Shown here: positions 58,498 to 64,000 of the stretch, piece after piece
Position numbering within the stretch: position 1 is the stretch's first letter
Layout of the letters: each line of letters starts with the position of its first letter
From: Osmia lignaria lignaria
Taxonomy: Eukaryota; Arthropoda; Insecta; Hymenoptera; Megachilidae
Direction of reading: 5' to 3'
Length of the DNA stretch: 64,000 bases
Assembly (NCBI RefSeq): GCF_051020975.1
Contig: NW_027478169.1
Location: 4,092,001 to 4,156,000, forward strand
Position numbers and translations under genes: made by a program
Notes under the pieces: generated by a model
Database searches by the model: none
What the model saw: the letters and a program-made list of their open reading frames with translations, nothing else
What the model was told of the DNA's origin: nothing

Positions 58498-61400
58498 TCA
58501 GAAGCGTAGTTTTCGAGATATATCGAGATATTTAAAAGATCCGAAGCTGCACCAACATAATAGAGATACAGAAACACCGTGGCCCCTTTCTTTGAGATAA
58601 CTCTGCCCTAGTGCGAGCCGCAAATGCCGCTTCCAGCTTAGCTGTGCAGAAGAAGAACAACAAGAAGAAGAAATATCTCGAAATATGTCCGTCAGGCCCC
58701 TTCCCTCGAGATAAATCTGCAAATATCTCGGAAACGAAGCGAGCTATGGCAAAATGTTAAGAGACCTTTTTTGTAGAGAATGAAGTTTCCTCCTTTTTAT
58801 GTTCTATGATATTTTTTGATCGGATGCGTAGTTCTCGAGATATATCAAGATATTTAAAAGTTCCGAAGCCGCACCAACATAATAGAGATACAGAAACACC
58901 GTGGCCCCTTTCTTTGAGATAACTCTGCACTATTGCGAGCTGCAAATGCCACTTCCAGCTTAGCTGTGCAGAAGAAGAACAACAAGAAGAAGAAATATCT
59001 GGAAATATGTCCGTCAGGCCCCTTCCCTTGAGATAAATCTGCAAATATCTCGGAAACGAAGCGAGCTACGGCAAAATGTTAAGAGACCTTTTTTGTAGAG
59101 AATTATATTTCCCACAATTTATGTTCTATGATATTTTTTGATCAGAAGCGTAGTTTTCGAGATATATCGAGATATTTAAAAGTTCCGAAGACGCACCAAC
59201 ATAATAGAGATACAGAAACACCGTGGCCCCTTTCTTTGAGATAACTCTGCGCTATTGCGACCTGCAAATGCCACTTCCAGCTCAGCTGTGCAGAAGAAGA
59301 ACAACAAGAAGAAGAAGTATCTCGAAATATGTCCGTCAGGCCCCTTCCCTTGAGATAAATCTGCAAATATCTCGGAAACGAAGCGAGCTATGGCAAAATG
59401 TTAAGCGACTTTATTTGTAGAGAATTAAGTTTCCTACTTTTTACGTTCTATGATATTTTTTAATCAGATGCGTAGTTCTCGAGATATATAAAGATATTTT
59501 AAAGTTCCGAAGCCGCACCAACATAATAGAGATACAGAAACACCGTGGCCCCTTTCTTCGAGATAACTGTGCACTATTGCGAGCTGCAAATGCCACTTCC
59601 AGCTTAGCTGTGCAGAGGAAGAACAACAAGAAGAAGAAATATCTCGAAATATGTCCGTCAGGGAAGTTCCTTTGAGTTGAATCTGCAAATATCTCGGAAA
59701 CGAAGCGAGCTATGGCAAAATGTTAAGAGACCTTTTTTGTAGAGAATGAAGTTTCCTCCTTTTTATGTTCTATGATATTTTTTGATCGGATGCGTAGTTC
59801 TCGAGATATATCAAGATATTTAAAAGTTCCGAAGCCGCACCAACATAATAGAGATACAGAAACACCGTGGCCCCTTTCTTTGAGATAACTCTGCACTATT
59901 GCGAGCTGCAAATGCCACTTCCAGCTTAGCTGTGCAGAAGAAGAACAACAAGAAGAAGAAATATCTGGAAATATGTCCGTCAGGCCCCTTCCCTTGAGAT
60001 AAATCTGCAAATATCTCGGAAACGAAGCGAGCTACGGCAAAATGTTAAGAGACCTTTTTTGTAGAGAATTATATTTCCCACAATTTATGTTCTATGATAT
60101 TTTTTGATCAGAAGCGTAGTTTTCGAGATATATCGAGATATTTAAAAGTTCCGAAGACGCACCAACATAATAGAGATACAGAAACACCGTGGCCCCTTTC
60201 TTTGAGATAACTCTGCGCTATTGCGACCTGCAAATGCCACTTCCAGCTCAGCTGTGCAGAAGAAGAACAACAAGAAGAAGAAGTATCTCGAAATATGTCC
60301 GTCAGGCCCCTTCCCTTGAGATAAATCTGCAAATATCTCGGAAACGAAGCGAGCTATGGCAAAATGTTAAGCAACTTTATTTGTAGAGAATTAAGTTTCC
60401 TACTTTTTACGTTCTATGATATTTTTTAATCAGATGCGTAGTTCTCGAGATATATAAAGATATTTTAAAGTTCCGAAGCCGCACCAACATAATAGAGATA
60501 CAGAAACACCGTGGCCCCTTTCTTCGAGATAACTGTGCACTATTGCGAGCTGCAAATGCCACTTCCAGCTTAGCTGTGCAGAGGAAGAACAACAAGAAGA
60601 AGAAATATCTCGAAATATGTCCGTCAGGGAAGTTCCTTTGAGTTGAATCTGCAAATATCTCGGAAACGAAGCGAGCTATGGCAAAATGTTAAGAGACCTC
60701 TTTTGTAGAGAATTAAGTTTCCTACTTTTTATGTTCTATGATATTTTTTGATCAGATGCGTAGTTCTCGAGATATATCAAGATATTTAAGAGTTCCGAAG
60801 CCGCACCAACATAATAGAGATACAGAAACACCGTGGCCCCTTTCTTTGAGATAACTCTGCACTATTGCGAGCTGCAAATGCCACTTCCAGCTTAGCTGTG
60901 CAGAAGAAGAACAACAAGAAGAGGAAATATCTCGAAATATGTCCGTCAGGCCCCTTCCCTTGAGATATATCTGCAAATATCTCGGAAACGAAACGAGCTA
61001 TGGCAAAATGTTAAGAGACCTTTTTTGTAGAGAATTATGTTTCCTACAATTTATGTTCTATGATATTTTTTGATCAGAAGCGTAGTTTTCGAGATATATC
61101 GAGATATTTAAAAGATCCGAAGCTGCACCAACATAATAGAGATACAGAAACACCGTGGCCCCTTTCTTTGAGATAACTCTGCCCTAGTGCGAGCCGCAAA
61201 TGCCGCTTCCAGCTTAGCTGTGCAGAAGAAGAACAACAAGAAGAAGAAATATCTCGAAATATGTCCGTCAGGCCCCTTCCCTCGAGATAAATCTGCAAAT
61301 ATCTCGGAAACGAAGCGAGCTATGGCAAAATGTTAAGAGACCTTTTTTGTAGAGAATGAAGTTTCCTCCTTTTTATGTTCTATGATATTTTTTGATCGGA

Positions 61401-62361
61401 TGCGTAGTTCTCGAGATATATCAAGATATTTAAAAGTTCCGAAGCCGCACCAACATAATAGAGATACAGAAACACCGTGGCCCCTTTCTTTGAGATAACT
61501 CTGCACTATTGCGAGCTGCAAATGCCACTTCCAGCTTAGCTGTGCAGAAGAAGAACAACAAGAAGAAGAAATATCTGGAAATATGTCCGTCAGGCCCCTT
61601 CCCTTGAGATAAATCTGCAAATATCTCGGAAACGAAGCGAGCTACGGCAAAATGTTAAGAGACCTTTTTTGTAGAGAATTGTATTTCCCACAATTTATGT
61701 TCTATGATATTTTTTGATCAGAAGCGTAGTTTTCGAGATATATCGAGATATTTAAAAGTTCCGAAGACGCACCAACATAATAGAGATACAGAAACACCGT
61801 GGCCCCTTTCTTTGAGATAACTCTGCGCTATTGCGACCTGCAAATGCCACTTCCAGCTCAGCTGTGCAGAAGAAGAACAACAAGAAGAAGAAGAATCTCG
61901 AAATATGTCCGTCAGGCCCCTTCCCTTGAGATAAATCTGCAAATATCTCGGAAACGAAGCGAGCTATGGCAAAATGTTAAGCGACTTTATTTGTAGAGAA
62001 TTAAGTTTCCTACTTTTTACGTTCTATGATATTTTTTAATCAGATGCGTAGTTCTCGAGATATATAAAGATATTTTAAAGTTCCGAAGCCGCACCAACAT
62101 AATAGAGATACAGAAACACCGTGGCCCCTTTCTTCGAGATAACTGTGCACTATTGCGAGCTGCAAATGCCACTTCCAGCTTAGCTGTGCAGAGGAAGAAC
62201 AACAAGAAGAAGAAATATCTCGAAATATGTCCGTCAGGGAAGTTCCTTTGAGTTGAATCTGCAAATATCTCGGAAACGAAGCGAGCTATGGCAAAATGTT
62301 AAGAGACCTCTTTTGTAGAGAATTAAGTTTCCTACTTTTTATGTTCTATGATATTTTTTGA
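58498..62361. repeat. Three-monomer module (966 bp) present three times
   Basis: Module T-U-V is at 58820-59785, 59786-60751 and 61396-62361. T: GATCGGATGCG, ATATCTGGAAATATG, GCTACGGC and a TATTTCCCACAA tail. U: GACGCACC, CTGCGCTATTG, GCGACCTGC, GAAGTATCTC, AAGCGACTTTATTTG. V: ATATAAAGATATTTTAAAG, AACTGTGCAC, CAGGGAAGTTCC. I saw one or two differences between copies (AAGCAACTTT near 60372, AATTGTATTTCCC at 61679, GAAGAATCTC near 61894). Copies 1 and 3 are preceded by the same GAAGCTGCACC and GCCCTAGTGC monomer (58498, 61074). Confidence 0.9.
60752..61073. repeat. Chimeric monomer M189
   Basis: The left part has TTAAGAGTTCC and GAGCTGCAAATGCC, as at 62362. The right part has GAAGAGGAAATA, GATATATCTGC and AAACGAAACGAGC, as at 58176. 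The switch lies between about 60892 and 60922. It connects module copies 2 and 3. Confidence 0.7.
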
Positions 62362-64000
62362 TCAGATGCGTAGTTCTCGAGATATATCAAGATATTTAAG
62401 AGTTCCGAAGCCGCACCAACATAATAGAGATACAGAAACACCGTGGCCCCTTTCTTTGAGATAACTCTGCACTATTGCGAGCTGCAAATGCCACTTCCAG
62501 CTTAGCTGTGCAGAAGAAGAACAACAAGAAGAAGAAATATCTCGAAATATGTCCGTCAGGACCCTTCCCTTGAGATAAATCTGCAAATATCTCGGAAACG
62601 AAGAGAGCTATGGCAAAATGTTAAGAGACCTTTTTTGTAGAGAATTAAGTTTTCTACTTTTTATGTTCTATGATATTTTTTGATCAGATGCGTAGTTCTC
62701 GAGATATATCAAGATATTTAAAAGTTACGAAGCCGCACCAACATAATAGAGATACAGAAACACCGTGGCCCCTTTCTTTCAGATAACTATGCACTATTGC
62801 GAGCTGCAAATGCCACTTCCAGCTTAGCTGTGCAGAAGAACAACAAGAAGAAGAAATATCTCGAAATATGTCCGTCAGGCCCCTTCCCTTGAGATAAATC
62901 TGCAAATATCTCGGAAACGAAGAGAGCTATGGCAAAATGTTAAGAGACTTTTTTTGTAGAGAATTAAGTTTCCTACTTTTTATGTTCTATGATATTTTTT
63001 GATCTGATGCGTAGTTCTCGAGATATATCAAGATATTTAAAAGTTCCGAAGCCGCACCAACATAATAGAGATACAGAAACACCGTGGCCCCTTTCTTTGA
63101 GATAACTCTGCACTATTGCGAGCTGCAAATGCCACTTCCAGCTTAGCTGTGCAGAGGAAGAACAACAAGAAGAAGAAATATCTCGAAATATGTCCGTCAG
63201 GCCAGTTCCTTTGAGCTGAATCTGCAAATATTTCGGAAACGAAGCGAGCTATGACAAAATGTTAAGAGACGTTTTTTATAGAGAATTATGTTTCCTACAA
63301 TTTATGTTCTATGATATTTTTTGATCAGAAGCGTAGTTTTCGAGATATATCGAGATATTTAAAAGTTCCGAAGCCGCACCAACATAATAGGGATACAGAA
63401 ACACCGTGGCCCCTTTCTTTGAGATAACTCTGCACTATTGCGAGCCGCAAATGCCACTTCCAGCTTAGCTGTGCAGAAGAAGAGCAACAAGAAGAAGAAA
63501 TATCTCGAAATATGTCCGTCAGGCCCCTTCCCTTGAGATAAATCTGCAAATATCTCGGAAACGAAGCGAGCTATGGCAAAATGTTAAGAGACCTTTTTTG
63601 TAGAGAATTAAGTTTCCTACTTTTTATGTCCTATGATATTTTTTGATCAGATGCGTAGTTCTCGAGATATATCAAGATATTTAAAAGTTCCGAAGCCGCA
63701 CCAACATAATAGGGATACAGAAACACCGTGGCCCCTTTCTTTGAGATAACTCTGCACTATTGCGAGCCGCAAATGCCACTTCCAGCTTAGCTGTGCAGAA
63801 GAAGAGCAACAAGAAGAAGAAATATCTCGAAATATGTCCGTCAGGCCCCTTCCCTTGAGATATATCTGCAAATATCTCGGAAACGAAGCGAGCTATGGCA
63901 AAATGTTAAGAGACCTTTTTTGTAGAGAATTAAGTTTCCTACTTTTTATGTTCTATGATATTTTTTGATCAGATGCGTAGTTCTCGAGATATATCAAGAT
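62362..64000. repeat. Right-edge zone M194-M198 and truncated M199
   Basis: M194 has TTAAGAGTTCC and AGGACCCTTCCC. It leads to the 319-bp M195, a GAGCTGAA-type copy with a GATCTGATGCG head (63003), and two copies with ACTATTGCGAGCCGC and GAAGAGCAACAAG (63325 and 63647), as at 47881 and 52061. The final monomer starts at 63969 and is cut after 32 bases, so the array continues to the right. Confidence 0.85.
62684..63002. repeat. 319-bp monomer M195
   Basis: Triplet deletion with TTTCAGATAACTATGCAC, GTTACGAAG, GAAGAGAGC and GAGACTTTTTTTG, closely matching M89. It is followed by a GATCTGATGCG head, as after three other 319-bp copies. Confidence 0.95.

Larger units (their letters stand above)
1..64000. 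repeat. Satellite DNA array, 322-bp monomer, about 199 tandem copies
   Basis: Every position belongs to a head-to-tail 322-bp repeat. Full monomers start at 231 + 322k up to 28567, then 28886-33072, 33391-48203, 48522-51742, 52061-52383, 52702-62684 and 63003-63969 in steps of 322. The register slips by 3 bp only after the six 319-bp copies. Neighbouring copies differ by a few percent, through substitutions. No insertion, transposon, inversion or unique segment interrupts the array, and it runs off both ends of the window. Long homogeneous arrays like this are typical of centromeric, pericentromeric or other constitutive heterochromatin in eukaryotes. The family and host are not recognised. 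About 40% GC and near-expected CpG (12 observed, about 12.7 expected in one monomer) suggest an invertebrate, by inference. Confidence 0.98.

Noticed and set aside
10294..61996. Plus-strand frames of 65 codons at 10294, 55359, 59223, 60189 and 61799, and a second minus frame of 62 codons at 18240, 20494, 36910, 49465, 50109, 53645, 54289, 59441, 60407 and 62017
   Set aside because: They exist only where a local substitution removes a stop or makes a start codon, they overlap the same satellite bases, and they have no independent support.
231..63871. About 190 similar small proteins of 62-95 residues on the minus strand
   Set aside because: They are one reading frame repeated with the satellite. 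There is no ATG (the apparent first codon is TTG), no promoter or ribosome site, most differences between classes change residues, some copies have nonsense codons, and length differences only reflect gain or loss of flanking stops. Not annotated as genes.
1..64000. CRISPR array
   Set aside because: The repeat is 322 bp with no unique spacers between copies; every base is part of the repeat. CRISPR repeats are about 20-50 bp separated by unique spacers.
1..64000. Tandem rRNA genes, spacer repeats or tRNA clusters
   Set aside because: No conserved rRNA or tRNA segments were recognised, and no B-box-like GGTTCGA sequence is present in the monomer.
1..64000. Transposon or retroelement insertions
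   Set aside because: Periodicity is never interrupted by more than 3 bp, and there are no terminal repeats, target duplications or polymerase or transposase frames.
1..64000. A novel multi-gene system hidden in the window
   Set aside because: I looked for any segment not explained by the 322-bp unit and found none. The unusual features here are structural and evolutionary, not genic.

Overview
The whole 64,000-base window is one uninterrupted satellite DNA array. A 322-bp monomer is repeated head to tail about 198.8 times, from the first base to the last. No unique flanking DNA, conventional gene, RNA gene or transposon is visible, so both array ends lie outside the window. Taking the monomer to start at TCAGATGCG or TCAGAAGCG (the TCA of a TGATCA site), full copies start at 231, 553, 875 and so on every 322 bp. 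The only length changes are six copies of 319 bp (28567, 33072, 48203, 51742, 52383, 62684), each lacking one GAA triplet. I number the copies M1 (231) to M198 (63647).

Organism: the sequence points to eukaryotic, probably (peri)centromeric or other constitutive heterochromatin. I hand-counted one monomer (553-874) at about 40% GC, with 12 CpG against about 12.7 expected. This lack of CpG depletion argues against a heavily methylated vertebrate or plant satellite and suits an insect or another invertebrate. I do not recognise the satellite family or species.

Monomer anatomy: two head variants exist. Head A reads AGAAGCG...TTTTCGAG...ATCGAG and usually follows a TTATGTTTCCTACAATTT tail. Head B reads AGATGCG...TTCTCGAG...ATCAAG and usually follows a TTAAGTTTCCTACTTTTT tail. 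Two body variants differ mainly at GCACTAGTGC (a palindrome with a SpeI site) versus GCACTATTGC. Each monomer also carries a diverged 25-bp internal duplication, a (GAA)3(CAA)2(GAA)3 tract, and six or seven copies of GAGATA/TATCTC.

Layout: diagnostic substitutions resolve a mosaic of higher-order repeats (HORs). These are a 4-mer (318-3022), a 7-mer duplication (6027-9890), a 6-mer HOR-I (11501-15364), a 7-mer duplication that lost one monomer (17.5-21.1 kb), a 6-mer HOR-II (21805-26634, again 38221-40152), a four-monomer module at 26957-28244, a 5-mer (40797-44941), a near-identical 12/13-mer pair (46593-54633) and a 3-mer present three times (58.8-62.4 kb). At larger scale, 20.8-31.5 kb and 34.7-47.6 kb carry the same landmark monomers in the same order, suggesting an older duplication of about 43-50 monomers.

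Nothing here acts as a gene system. The biology in view is array dynamics: in-register unequal exchange, chimeric monomers with resolvable junctions, strict length conservation, and dense palindromic and GAGATA motifs that could bind protein or position nucleosomes. All comparisons were made by eye; 'identical' means I saw no mismatch.
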